Below, one piece after another: positions 11,483-23,149 of a DNA stretch of 64,000 nucleotides. A program made the position numbers and the translations under genes. Source of the DNA: Hemerocallis citrina (lineage: Eukaryota; Streptophyta; Magnoliopsida; Asparagales; Asphodelaceae); the NCBI GenBank assembly GCA_017893485.1, contig CM030368.1, positions 178,742,504 through 178,806,503 of the forward strand. The letters are read 5' to 3'. The notes below the pieces were generated by a model. That model was given only the letters and a program-made list of their open reading frames with translations, ran no database searches and had not been told where the DNA came from. Within the stretch, counting starts at the first letter, position 1, and each line of letters opens with the position of its first letter.

Positions 11483-13879
11483 ATTTATTTATTTATTTAT
11501 TTATTTATTGGGTCATTTTGGTAAATTGTAAAACCAGGATATTATTTTACTGTATGATTTTATTATTATAATAATTAATTGTCATTTCTTGATTATTTAA
11601 TTAAAATTCATTTATCGAATTATTTTTTATTTCGTACTTGATCTGATTTTATTGGCAAATTCCAAATTTATTTTCAAGCCCCAATTTATATTTTAATGCA
11701 TTTGTATTATGTATTTATTTATTTGGATTTAAAATTTTGTTCGTGAAATTTTTTCGTTCTTTTGATTGAGCAATTCTTATTGATTATATTGCTCTCTTAT
11801 TTATTGTGGGTATTTTTATTTGAACCTGATTGATTTTCATCTATCTCTTATTGAATCCTAAAACCCAATTTCATTGTTTTTGACCCAAATCCGTTGTTAT
11901 TGGACCCGAATTCACCAACCTAGTATCCTAATTGTACCCTATAAATACAATCCTAATGCAAACCCTAAAAATTGCACAATTTTGAAACCCTAGAGCCGTC
12001 TAATCTCTCACCTAGTTTCTCTCTCCTCTCTCCTCCCTGTTCTCTCTCTCCCCGACCACAGATTTTCCCACCTAAGCCTTTCCCCATCTTCTCCGACCAC
12101 CACCAGCCCCCTCCGGTGACCTACCCCGTCGCCATCTCCCTCCGCCCTGTCCTCCTCCCTCGACCAGGCCACTGCTCACCCCGTCGCTTCCCGCTTAGCC
12201 CACCGTGAACCCCAGATGGATACCCCCTGCGTCCCTGTTACGATCGACGACGACCACCTCCCGCCGTCGTCGCGTCGTCCTCTGTCCCTTCGTGCCGTCA
12301 GTCAGCGCCGCCAGCGCCGCCACCCCCTTACCACTGTTGCTGCCATCTCTTTGTTGCAGCGCCTATCTCTTCTTGCTATTATTGCTGAGTTCTTTTGTGC
12401 TGATTTTGCTTTGGATCTTTATTGCACGTATTGTGCACGTGTTATTGTGTGTTCGTGGATTCGTTGCTTCGGGATCCTTATCCCGTTATTCTTGGTATTC
12501 GTTATCACCGTTTATAGGCAAGTAACTTGTATTAAATTCATTTGCATATACAAGTACAAAATACCGCTTGTAGTGTAGTTGGGTTCTAGAGACAATTCGT
12601 GTGTGAAACCCCTTATTGATATTGTCTCTATTGTGATGATTTGACCATAGTTGCCTTACGACATATATGACATGAATTAACCTACGGTTGACCACTGTTG
12701 ATGTATATGTTCATGCTATTTTGAGATATCTGTATTTGATGTGTTATTCATGTTATACTTGTCGAATACTTGTAAATTATCCTATACCATGTTGCTTGAA
12801 CATCTAGTACACCATATTCCATGTTATCACCCTATTGTTTCCCTATTGTTACTATCGTTCATCTAATGTCTCTACTTTGCATATTGTATTGTTGCATTAA
12901 TAAAATAATTAACAAGCCGGGGTTTAAGGGTTAGACTTTTAGTAGTAGACAATATAGGTACTGTACTCGGATGAGGGGCCCGTGTTTCCCTATTTATCGG
13001 TCTATTGGTCTATTAGTTATATCGGTCATCGATTAATTGTAGATTACTGATCACAGTATCTCAATTGATTCGGTCATCGATCATTATTGAATATCGTTGT
13101 CGAGTACATGAACTATAGAGCCCACCACTAAGTCTAAAGTGAAACTGTTTAAATGTAGCAACCATGTAGTAAAAGGATGGATGCATGAATTGCTACCTAG
13201 ATAGTAATAATACAAGACTTGAACATAATCACTTGACACTAGCTACTTGATACTTGTTACTTGATTCTTGACACTCGTTACTCGTTACTTGTTTACATGA
13301 TACTTGTTCACTCGACACTTATTACATACTACTTACACTTGTTTATCTTGTCATGCTAGTTGTTATATTTTGTTATCATGCCTATTCCATGTTATTAGTT
13401 ATCATTTTTTCCATGTACTTGTGCCTGCACTACAAGCGGCCCGTAACTTGCATTGACGGGCATTTTGTTTTCTTTTCCTCTTCCTGCGATTTATTAAATT
13501 GCAGATTTTGGAGAACAGTTGCCTGCTGGAGTCGGAGAACAATCAATCTGAAGACTACTGCTTTCTAATTGCTTATTGCCTTAATAAACTTAATGTATTG
13601 AGACTTATTATTATTTGGATAGGATTATTATTGTATTGGAGTTATGTCCCGAATGTTGTTATTTATTTCCAGACGTTGGATTATTATTGTATTTGGATAT
13701 TTTTATTGCTTAATTCCAAGTATTATTGTTCATGAGATTATTATTATTGCCTGCGCAATTGTTCTGTATTATTTATATTGTTGAGTTAATCGGATAAACA
13801 GTTTATGGGTGACGTTAGTCATTCACTGGGCCAATGTTACGTGCTCGTATTCCATATTTTTGGGAAGTGGGGCATGACA
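11160..13879 (+). repeat. 3' LTR (2720 bp)
   Basis: Direct copy of 7690-10366, from TGTAACCCCC to GGCATGACA. The extra length comes mainly from an expanded (TA)n run at about 11418-11478. A TATA box is kept at 11940-11947, and the 106-codon open frame in the leader is kept at 12205-12525. Confidence 0.88.
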
Positions 13880-14880
13880 ATGAACCTTATTTCCGTTAGT
13901 GGTTTATGCGATAGTGGCCTTACCGTTATCTTTACTTATATGAGATGTTCTATACAGGATCCACAGACTGGTCATCTATATCATCTAGATTTTCTGATGC
14001 TGACTTATGGCACAAACGCTTAGGTTATGTTAGCGAGTGTCGTTTAAAATGTTTAGTCCGTAGTGGTTCTCTTGGTCATTTAATTTTACTCTTTCATCTA
14101 TTTGTCAGAGTTGTAAGTTGGCAAAACACTTAGCCCTTCCTTTTAATAATAATAATATTTGTTTAGTCCACTCATGCATTTAAACTTATTCATTCTGACA
14201 TATGGGGACCATCTCCTATACTTTTTAGCAAATGTTATCTCTGTTATGTTTGTTTCATTGATAACTTCACACGCTACACATGGATGTTCCTTATGCGTCA
14301 CCGATATGAGATTCATTCCATTTACCAGGTCTTTATGCCATGATTCATACTCAGTTCGGTGTGTGCATCAAGATCTTTCACTCTAATGGTGCTTGTCAGT
14401 ACGCTTTCACCATTATGATATATATTCTTCAGTCTCATGGCATACTTTTTCAGCAGTCATACCCTCACACACATGAACAGAATGGTGCATCTGAACGCAA
14501 GCATCGTCACATTCTTGAGATGACTCATGCTCTTCTACTCTCTTCTTCTGTTCCTCATATTTTCTAGGTGGAAACTGTCATGACTTTTGTCAGCCTCATT
14601 AACATCACTCCCTCGTCTACCCTATCTGGTACGACACCTCATGAGGCTCTTCATCACTCTCCAACAGACAACAGTATGCTTTGTATCTTTGGGTGCACCT
14701 GTTATGTCCTTCTCCCTCCCACTGAGCGCACAAAGCTGACCGCTGAGGTTGTTAAGTGCGTTCACTAAGGTATCAGTTCTGAGCACAAAGGATATCGCTG
14801 TTTTGATCTCTTAGCTCGTCGTGTTTGTTTCTTCCTTCATGTCTCCTTTGTGGAAGACTCTCTTTACTACATGTCCTCAC
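13880..14880 (+). pseudogene. Copia protease end and integrase
   Basis: Starts with NLISVSGLCDSGL, typical of the region after the protease. It continues with a pre-integrase domain (LWHKRLGYVSE), the first integrase catalytic aspartate region (HSDIWGPSP, about 14186-14210) and the glutamate region (EQNGASERKHRHILEM, about 14476-14525). It ends with NITPSSTLSGTTPHEAL and FGCTCYVLLPP. A TAG at about 14565 and several frameshifts break it. Confidence 0.8.
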
Positions 14881-16170
14881 CTAAGGATACTCGCTTTCTC
14901 GATTTTCTGGTTCTCTCGACTACCTCACCAGACACATCTTCATGTACTCCATTCGTTCTCACTCATTTGACTCATATCCCATCTCATATAGACCTTAAGA
15001 CTCATTTCCCTCCTATAGAGGCTCCTTCTATACCACCTGCATCACCATAGCCACATGCACTCACACCACCTGCATCCCAATAGCCATATGCACCCACTCC
15101 ACCTGCATTCCCACAGCCACATGCACCAACACCACCGACCTCACCTCAATATCCTACACATCCACGAATGTTCATCAGTCTACTCGTTCTACTTCGGGTA
15201 TCCCACCGGCACGTTATACACCTGATACTACTGGTCCTTGTAACCAATTAGGCTTTGCCACCCTGGCCTCTTACTCACTACAATTTCATGCATATCTCAC
15301 CACAATACACTCCATACGTGAGGCTAGAACTTATGAAGAAGTTATTCAATAAATTGAGTGGCGGGAAGTTATTGCAGAGGGGTTCTGTGCCTTTGACCAG
15401 AGTGGCACTTGGGATGTTGTTTCACTACCAGCGGACCTCGAGCTTGTTAATTGCAAATAGATCTTTAAGGTCAATTATCAACCTTATGGCTCCCATTAGA
15501 GACACAAGGCTCATCTAGTTGCTCGATGATTTACTCATGAGAATGGCACTGATTATGATGTGAATTTTGCTCCAGCTGCACAGATGACTACAGTTCGCAC
15601 TCTCCTTGTTATTGCCGCCATCCGTCAGTGGCCGTTATACCAGATGGACGTGAAGAATGCCTTTCTTCATGGTATGTTATCTGAGGTTGTTTACATGCAG
15701 CCTCCTTTTGGCCTTACCACACCTCATCGTCATGTTTGTCGTCTACGTCGTGCTGTATATGGTCAGAAACAGGCTCCTCGAGCTTAGTTTAAGTATTTTT
15801 GCCGTGTCATCACACAGGCAGGCTTCAGTCAGAGTTCACATGATCACTCTATGTTTATGCAGTCATCACCGCAGGGGACGATACTTCTACTACTATATGT
15901 TGATTATATGATTCTTACTGAGGATAACACAGCAGGCATTGCATCCACTCAGAGATACCTTCACCAGAAGTTTCATATGAAGGATCTTGGCAGACTATGT
16001 TATTTTATGAGTGTAGAGATTGGCCAGGGCTCTCGGGAGATACTCATTTCTCAGCAGAAATATATATCAGACATTATTTCCACTACAAGTCTCTCTGATG
16101 ATACTCCCTTAGAGCTTCACGTGAAGCTTCGTCCCACAAATGGTGAGCTCCTCCTCGATCTCATTAGATA
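14881..16170 (+). pseudogene. Copia linker and reverse transcriptase
   Basis: A Ser/Thr/Pro-rich linker with repeated cca-cat-gca units (about 15040-15140) leads into the reverse transcriptase. Motifs are [20 protein letters not shown] (about 15640-15700), [14 protein letters not shown] followed by a TAG where Trp is expected, and LLYVDYMILT (about 15893-15920), in which the second aspartate of the YVDD active site has become tyrosine. Several stops and shifts; not functional. Confidence 0.8.
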
Positions 16171-16637
16171 TAGGTAGATTGTTGGATAGCTTGAACTTGT
16201 CTATTTATGCATGACCAAATCCGATATTGCTCATGCAGTCAATATTGTCATCCAATTTGTTTCCGCTCCTCGATCAATTAAGTACATTACTCTTCTTCGA
16301 ATTCTCAGATATCTTCAAGGCACTATCACTCACTCGTTATTCATGCTTTCTACATCTAGACTGGAGCTTAGTACATATTCTGATTCAGATTGGGTAGGAG
16401 ATCCTACTAGCAAGCGGTCTACCATAGATTTTGTCTCTTTCTTGCTGATTCGCTAATCTCATGGCGAAGTAAGAAACATGCAGTTGTTGCATGTTCTTTC
16501 ATAGAAGCCGAGTACAGAGCGATGACAGGTACCAATAAAGATATTGTTCATGTTTGGTGGCTATTATCAGATATGGGCATCACTCTCACATGAGTCACTC
16601 ATCTTCACTGTGACAACCGGAGTGCCTTGCATATTAT
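16171..16637 (+). pseudogene. Copia RNase H, first part
   Basis: Reads MTKSDIAHAVNIVIQF..., then LSTYSDSDWVGDPTSKRST (about 16365-16420), a standard copia RNase H block. It is interrupted after HCDNRSALHI by the solo LTR inserted at 16638 and resumes at 24983. Confidence 0.8.
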
Positions 16638-17641
16638 TATTGGTGTATGCCCTACAGGCCAACCTTATATTGACATTGCTGGTTTTCATTGTATCATAAA
16701 ATTTATTTCATATATAAGGCATTTTATTTATTGAGTTGTTTATTGTGATTAAATGAATATAATAAAGTTTCTAAAATAGTAGGTTCAATACCATGAGACA
16801 TCAAGTGCATGACTTGATTATGAGATCATATTGGTTGTAATCAGAGCACTATTCTCAAACGTCTGTAGTTAATTATTACTGTGAATTAGGACAACAATAA
16901 TACATAGAGACTAGTATGTGCATAGACCGATGACCATATCTCACAGGGTCATAGATATGAGCTATCAAGTCTTCACATGGACTTGACTGACCCACCATGA
17001 GAACACTGCATGGATCGTTACGTGTCATGAGTGATTCACACAGTGACCATGGTGTGCGTGGTCCTTTGACTTGAAATCACTACAGTTCCTTACATGAGAA
17101 GTTATATGTTTTAAAACCGTCAAACGTCGCATGTGATAAGGTGATTATGAAGTCGGCTATTGGACATACTATGAATCATGTGGAGGGATGTGAGTGACTT
17201 AGATAGGATTTGTCCCTCTTACATAACAGAAGTGATATCTTTCGAGGCCCTTGATTGAGTGAGACTGCAAAATGCATGGTCGTGCTCAAATAAGTCAATA
17301 TAAGATATTGATCTCATTTGTTTTAATAAGTCTATTCGAACATCAAGAAACCAAAGATTGATCTATACAAGATTGACACGCTTCATGTCTTGTGGTCAAT
17401 TAAGATATCTGGACAAAATGACTAGACTACATGGTAACATTGGTCACGGATAGGTAATATCAAATCACTGACATTCTCGTTACTTGAGTAGCAGTGATGT
17501 ATTGCTAGATACCGCTCACTGTTCGTAATACTAAAATCCTAATTAATTGGCCAACCAAAATTAGAAGGCCCACATATAAATCTGACCTAGGTTAGATTGT
17601 AAGCCCGACAACATCTCCGCTCTCTTAGGGTGAATTTTCTG

Positions 17642-17644
<3 letters not shown>

Positions 17645-17676
<32 letters not shown>
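17645..17676. repeat. (TA)n microsatellite
   Basis: About 16 uninterrupted TA units within the solo copia-type LTR. The family member at 1972-3560 has a (TA)n run at the equivalent place. Confidence 0.9.
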
Positions 17677-17678
<2 letters not shown>

Positions 17679-17717
17679 ATGTATATGTGGGAAACGACAA
17701 GAAAAAAAAACCCTAGC

Positions 17718-18296
17718 TGATATGGCTAAAAATGGGATTAAATCGAGACCGTTCAAATCGGGCGCAAATCTTAAAGCTCTCAGGGGTAAAACGGTAATTT
17801 CACTTACAAACGGGTCTAAAATGGGAACTGGGTCTTTCTTTAAAGCCCAATAACCCAAGAACGGATCTGTCCTACTGAGTACGGGTCCCAACCCGTTACA
17901 AACCCTGTTCAGAAGGATAAAGAAGAATTTAGATTCATAATTATCCCTAAAAGGTGGTTTTAACCGCTTCTATCCATCCACACCGGGAAGTAGAGATTTG
18001 CTCTTATCTCGAATTGGATCCCTAAGGCGACTATAAAAACCCCTCTCCTCCCACCGTTACAAGGTAATCAATCTTTTTTCCATTTAAAGCTCTTTCTTAA
18101 TCATTCTGATTACTGACTTGAGCGTCGGAGGGTGCATCGTCGGGATCCATCCCGGTGTATCGCACATTTTGCAAGTTCAAGGTAGCAGCAACAAACTGGT
18201 CAACAATTTGGTGAAGGTCAACAGGTTTGCCTCGTTCGTTTTCTCAAGAATCCACAAATTCTATCTATTGCCCCCACACCAGATTCAGCAGCAACA
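17718..18296 (+). repeat. 5' LTR of the Tat-like element
   Basis: Begins TGATATGGCTAAAAATGGGA and ends AGCAACA. A TATAAAA box lies at 18032-18038, followed by 'cccctctcctcccaccgttac', a likely transcription start region. Differences from the 3' LTR are few, so the insertion is fairly recent. Confidence 0.88.
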
Positions 18297-19119
18297 GATT
18301 AGCGCCGTCTGTGGGAACAAAAAAGCAACCCGACCGAACTTCATCAGCAAGACTAGTTTCAAGCCATGCATCCAAAAGAGAAGGGGAAGGCAGCAGGGGA
18401 AGGCAGCGGATTCCAGCCAAAGAACCACTTCTCTTCCTCCTCCCCCTCCTCCAGATCAAGGTGCTCCTCCTCAACAGGCCCCTCCAGGGTCTCGGGGGGC
18501 TCCCGTCAGAGTCGTCCAAAGCAACATCCTCCTCAGGACCATGCCACGATCCACAATCCTCCAGTTGGCGCTATGGCTTCTCAAAGTCATTCCGAGCGGG
18601 ATCTCCGTCAAGTGATTGTCGACCGCCAAAAGGGGGTTGACCTCCGAACTCGCCTGAATGGATGGTGAATCATTGGGGGAGTCCATCAACCTAAGCACCC
18701 AGGGGTCTCAAGAGTCCGGACCCCCTGCCGACCAAGGACCAGAAGATCCCCTCCCCCGAGGAGGCGAAGAGAGTCCCCTCAGCATCATCGGCGGAGAACT
18801 CATTCTCCAGTAAGCCGAGACACACACAGGGACCGCCGAGCTGGAGAGGCACCAGTCACAAGGACGAATCTCTAAGATTTTCAAGGGGTCGTTCTGGGGG
18901 CCCTCAATGCCGCTCCCAACCATGAGCAATGGGCACCTAGTCCTAGTCCCCTCTCGCATGGGAAAGAGTCTAGGGGATCGACAGGATATGACCGAAGGGA
19001 AGAGTCGGTCTACCTGCTGTCTCCACAAGATGGAGAGGCGCCTTGGGTGACTTGACAGAGAAGAGCAACAACGGACGAGGAATTTCCGTCCGAGCAGGCC
19101 CCCGTTCTCCCGAGCCATC

Positions 19120-20148
19120 ATGGAAGCCCCGGTCCCGCAAAACTTTAAGCCCCCTAACTTTGAGTCATACAATGGGGAGCCGGACCCCACCGACCACATC
19201 GTGAGTTTTAAAACTCTCATGATGATCCACCAGGCTTCGGATGCGCTCCTTTGCAAGACTTTCCCTACCACGCTGAAGGGGCCTACGAGAGAATGGTACT
19301 CTCGACTCGCCCCGGCCTCCATCTTCTCGTTCGAACAGTTCAAGGGTCTTTTCCTCACGCATTTCGTGAGCAGTCGCCGCACAGAGAAGACAAGCGACTC
19401 CCTACTGTTCCTCAGTCAAAAGGAGGGCGAACGATTGAGGGACTATGTCAAGCGCTTCACTGCTGAAGCCAGGTCCATTGCTTCCTTGGAACCCTCGGTC
19501 GCCACTGTCGCCTTTCAGTCCAACATCCTCAATGCTGACCTCAGAGCGTCCCTAGCCAAGAAGCCTCCTTGAAACTTCTCAGAACTCCTGCTTAGGAGTG
19601 AGAAGTACATTCGAGTGGAAGAGGCTCTCAACCCCCCCTCCCCCCCCACTCTCGAGGAATCATCTTCCGGGAACAAACGGAAGAATACGAGCGAAGAAGG
19701 GTCCCAGAAGCTCCAGAGGGACGACAATAGCCAATGCAGCCCAGCTCCTCATTTTGAGAAGTTCACCCCCCTCAATGCTAGTATAGCAACGGTCCTTATG
19801 GAGGTGGACAAAGAAGGGCTACTCCGTGCTCCTCCTAGAATGAATACCCCTGGCAAGAAAAAAGACAAGGATAAGTGGTTCCGCTTTTATAGGGACCATG
19901 GCCATGACATGGATGATTGTCGGGCTCTCAAAGAGGAGATCAAAGACCTCATAAAGCGGGGACACCTGGACAAGTTCGTCCGAAGAGACGGGGCCGACCT
20001 TCCACCCCGAGGAACCTATAAGCGAAGAGAGAGGTCCGCCGAGTTCCAAGATTCAGAACCTGGGGCCGTCTTCCACCTCATCCAAGGAGGTCCTATGGGG
20101 GGAGAACCCAACTCCTCCCAAGAGGCCTTCACCCTATTGCAAAAGTAG
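19120..20148 (+). pseudogene. Tat-like gag with one nonsense codon
   Basis: A single frame of 342 codons is open except for one TGA at 19570-19572, where Arg (CGA) would fit (KKPP*NFSELLLRSEKY). Features: N-terminal MEAPVPQNFKPPNFESYNG, the capsid core DHIVSFKTLMMIH...FPTTLKGPTREWYSRL, GERLRDYVKRFTAEARSI, and a C-terminal FYRDHGHDMDDCRALKEEI block. That block is the Tat-type zinc-binding motif with its first cysteine position occupied by Phe. Gag packages element RNA into particles. Codon use is GC-richer than the host gene. Upstream (18361-19119) open stretches in other frames may be remnants of a longer N terminus. Confidence 0.8.
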
Positions 20149-20314
20149 TATCTCAGTTTCCAATAAGACCGATGCTTGTAACACGGCCAAGAAGCATGTA
20201 ATAATGGCTCGCCCTATTGAAGCGGCCACTTAGTTTATCTCAATAAAACTTAGCATTTTTTCATTGAAAATTATCGCTCTTGCTTCATCTATATCTCTCT
20301 GAGTCACGTCTACG

Positions 20315-20790
20315 ACTTGTTAAATAGTGAGTTCAGAGTCCAGCTTCTCGTACATGGCTGCTCCCACAACTTACTAAGCTTAAAAAACGGGTTTGGAGTC
20401 CAATACTTGGTTCGACATTGCTTTAGCCGCTTGCAAACAAGCAAGGGCGGGGCAGCTCACCATTCGGAATTGCTCCTACAACTCATTAACCCCTTCTAAC
20501 AACAAGTTTGGAGTCCAATACTTGGTTCGACGTTGCTTTAGCCGCTTACAAACAAGCAAGAGCAGGGCAGCTCACCATTCGGAATTGCTCCTGCAACTAG
20601 TTGAAACATCCCAACGACGGGTTCGGAGTCCAGCACTTGGTTCGACGTTGCCTTAGCCGCTCACAAACAAGCAAGTAAGGGGCAGCTCACCATTCGGAAT
20701 TGCTCCTACAACCGACGATAAATCTTTAAAAACTGGTTCGGAGTTCACAATCATGGCTCGAAATTGCCCTCACAACTTGCAAGTATGTGG
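20315..20790. repeat. Tandem array 1, 115-bp unit
   Basis: About four copies. The landmark gtttggagtc/gttcggagtc recurs at 20391, 20506, 20621 and 20736, exactly 115 bp apart. Each unit holds 'acttggttcgacgttgct', 'agccgctcacaaacaagcaag' and 'cagctcaccattcggaattg' blocks. No coding potential is consistent across units. Confidence 0.85.
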
Positions 20791-20869
20791 GTTCAGGGCT
20801 CGACACGACCATTCGAACTACTCCCGAAACTGGTTGATTCCAACAAGCAAGTTCGAACACTGGCTCTTT

Positions 20870-21580
20870 TCCAGGGCTATCCCCAAGACAGCTCTCTCCT
20901 AGAGCCATGTTCTCCGCTCCGCTCGCCTCCAGAGCGGACCTCTTCTCAACGAGTTCGGAGCACAACTCTCTCCTAGAGTTTCTCCTCAAACTTGTCCCTC
21001 AAGACGGCTCTCTCTTAGAGCCATGCTCTCTGCTCCGCTCGCCCCCAGAGCGGACCTCTTCCCAACGAGTTCAGAGCACAACCCTCTCCTAGAGTTGCTC
21101 CTCAAACTTGTCTCCCAGATGGCTCTCTCCTAGAGCCACGCTCTCCTCTCCGCTCACCTCCAGAGCGGACCTCTTCTCAACGAGTTCGGAGCACAATTCT
21201 CTCCTAAGGTTGCTCCTCAAACTTGTCCCTCAAGACGGCTCTCTCCTAGAGCCATGCTCTCTACTCTGCTCGCCTCCAGAGCGGACCTCTTCTCAACGAG
21301 TTCGGAGCATAACTCTCTCCTAGAGTTGTTCCTCAAACTTGTCCCCCAAGACGGCTCTCTCCTAGAGCTAAGCTCTCCGCTCCGCTCGCCTCCAGAACGG
21401 ACCTCTTCTCAACGAGTTCGGAGCACAACTCTCTCCTAGAGTTGCTCCTCAAACTTGTCCCCCAAGACGGCTCTCTCCTAGAGCCAAGCTCTCCGCTCCG
21501 CTCGCCCCTAGAGAGGACCTCTTCTCAGCAAGTTCAGAGCTAAAACTCTCTCCTAGAGTTGCTCCTTAAACTCATCTCCA
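20870..21580. repeat. Tandem array 2, 116-bp unit
   Basis: About six copies. The landmark gctctctcctagagcc recurs at 20891, 21006, 21122, 21238, 21354 and 21470 (spacing 115-116 bp). Each unit contains ccgctcgcctccagagcgga and gttcggagcacaactctctc. The open frames of 60-90 codons across it repeat with the unit and are not genes. Its period matches array 1, and both contain gttcggag and gctcctcaaac/gctcctacaac. Confidence 0.88.
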
Positions 21581-21789
21581 AGAATGAATCTTCCGAATAG
21601 CCATACAAAGCACTTCTCAACTTCATGAAGACAAGTATGTTGCAGGACCATTTTGACCATAAAGAACGATGACTCTTCGACTTATTTCTGAAGAGAACTT
21701 GTACACCTCCAAGTTAGCTTCGAAACAAGGGGTCACACGCCCCGATCCGACCACCGTAGCCCTGGGAAAGTGAGTTACAACACAACTTC

Positions 21790-22490
21790 TTGCCAAGCTC
21801 ACCGCAGATGTCGAACAGACGTGTTTCCGAGCTGAAAACACCCAAAATTGCATTGACCAGTCAACATCTTCCAAGTTCGACATCTCGTTTGCCAAGCTCG
21901 CCACTTCGTCCGCCGAGCTCGCCACTTCGTTCGCCAAGCTCGCCGCAGTTGTCGAACAGACGTGTTTCCGATCTGAAAACACCCAAAATTGCGTTGACCA
22001 GTCAATGTCTTCCAAGTTCGACATCTCGCTCGCCAAGTTCGCCACTTCGTCCGCCGAGCTTGCCACTTCGTTTGCCAAGCTCGTCGCAGTTGTCGAACAG
22101 ACGTGTTTCCGAGCTGAAAACACCCTAAATTGCGTTGACCAGTCAACATCTTCCAAGTTCGACATCTCGTTCAAGCTCGCCACTTCGTTCGCCAAGCTTG
22201 CCGCAGTTGTCGAACAAACGTGTTTCCGAGCTGAAAACACCAAAAATTGCGTTGACCGGTCAACGTCTTCCAAGTTCGACATCCCACTCGCCAAGTTCGC
22301 CACTTCGTCCACTGAGCTCGCCACTTCGTTCGCCAAGCTCGCCGTAGTTGTCGAACAGACGTGTTTCCGAGCTGAAAACACCCAAAATTGTGTTGACCAG
22401 TCAACATCTTCCATGTTCGACATTTCGTTCGCTAAGCTCGCCACTTCGTTCGCCAAGCTCGCCACATCCGCTGCAACAAGCCGAACAAAG
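21790..22490. repeat. Tandem array 3, 141-bp unit with 24-bp subrepeats
   Basis: Five copies. The landmark cgaacagacgtgtttcc lies at 21812, 21953, 22093, 22211 and 22352; the fourth spacing is 118 bp because one subrepeat is lost. Within units, gccacttcgttcgccaagctc repeats at about 24-bp steps. Both strands are open over hundreds of codons because the unit length is a multiple of three in most copies, which explains the long spurious frame at 21623-22558. Confidence 0.88.
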
Positions 22491-23149
22491 CTAGTTCCGA
22501 ACAAAAAATGAGAAAAAATCTCCCCGAAATCTACAGCCCAAATCCGCCAAACAAACAAACAAAAAGAAGAGAGAGACTATGGGTTAACGGGTTGGGTTTG
22601 GACCCGTTATAGGCCCAAACCCACAACCCTCCACCTCTCCGTTTCTTCTTCTCCTCCATTTTCCCGCCAAAAAAGAAACAGGCCCAAAGCCATCTTCTTC
22701 AAAGTTTCGCTGCCGAACTCCAACGCAGGGCTCCACCTCATCTCCAATGCTGAGCTCCGCCACCACCTGGTCGACCTCCACTCCTCGCCGAGCTCAAGCA
22801 CAGCTCGGGCGAACACTTCGCCATCGAGCCCCTCCGTCGACGTCAAGCTCGAACCGTCGCCAAGCTCGCAACGTTCGCTGCAGATGATCGCCGAGCTCCA
22901 CTCCCTCATTGGAGCTTCGTCGAGCTTCGAATCCACTTCGCCAACTCACCAAACCGCTCGCCAACCTCCAACGTCGAGCTCGATCGTTTGCCGGCAGTCT
23001 CTTCGCCAAAACTCCTCGTAGAGCTTCATCCGAACTCCGAACCCATCGCCACTCCGAAGCAGTTCCTCCACTGCCGACCTCTCTCGTCGCACTCCTCCCT
23101 CACGGCGATCGTCAGCATTCGTCGCCGAGCTTACAGCAAATGATTGCTC

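Larger units (their letters stand above)
7690..13879 (+). mobile_element. Non-autonomous Tekay-like Ty3-gypsy element
   Basis: Two long LTRs (7690-10366 and 11160-13879) begin TGTAACCCCC and end TGACA and are flanked by the duplication atgaa (7685-7689 and 13880-13884). The first LTR is followed by a tRNA-Met-type primer-binding site. The second is preceded by 'aatttcgaggacgaaatttt', a sequence typical of the 3' end of Tekay/Del chromoviruses, and a G-rich polypurine tract. Only 793 bp lie between the LTRs and no gag or pol domain is present, so the element must have relied on proteins from a relative. The internal part carries a fragment of initiator tRNA-Met at 10809-10859. The LTRs are still highly similar, so insertion was more recent than the surrounding copia element. 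Confidence 0.88.

Noticed and set aside
20891..21580. Evenly spaced repeats resembling a CRISPR array
   Set aside because: The whole 116-bp unit is repeated, not short repeats with unique spacers, and this is plant nuclear DNA inside a retrotransposon.
21623..22558. 311-codon open frame on the minus strand (and 168 codons on +)
   Set aside because: It lies across tandem array 3; the encoded 'protein' repeats exactly with the 141-bp unit, and several frames are open at once. A consequence of unit length being a multiple of three.
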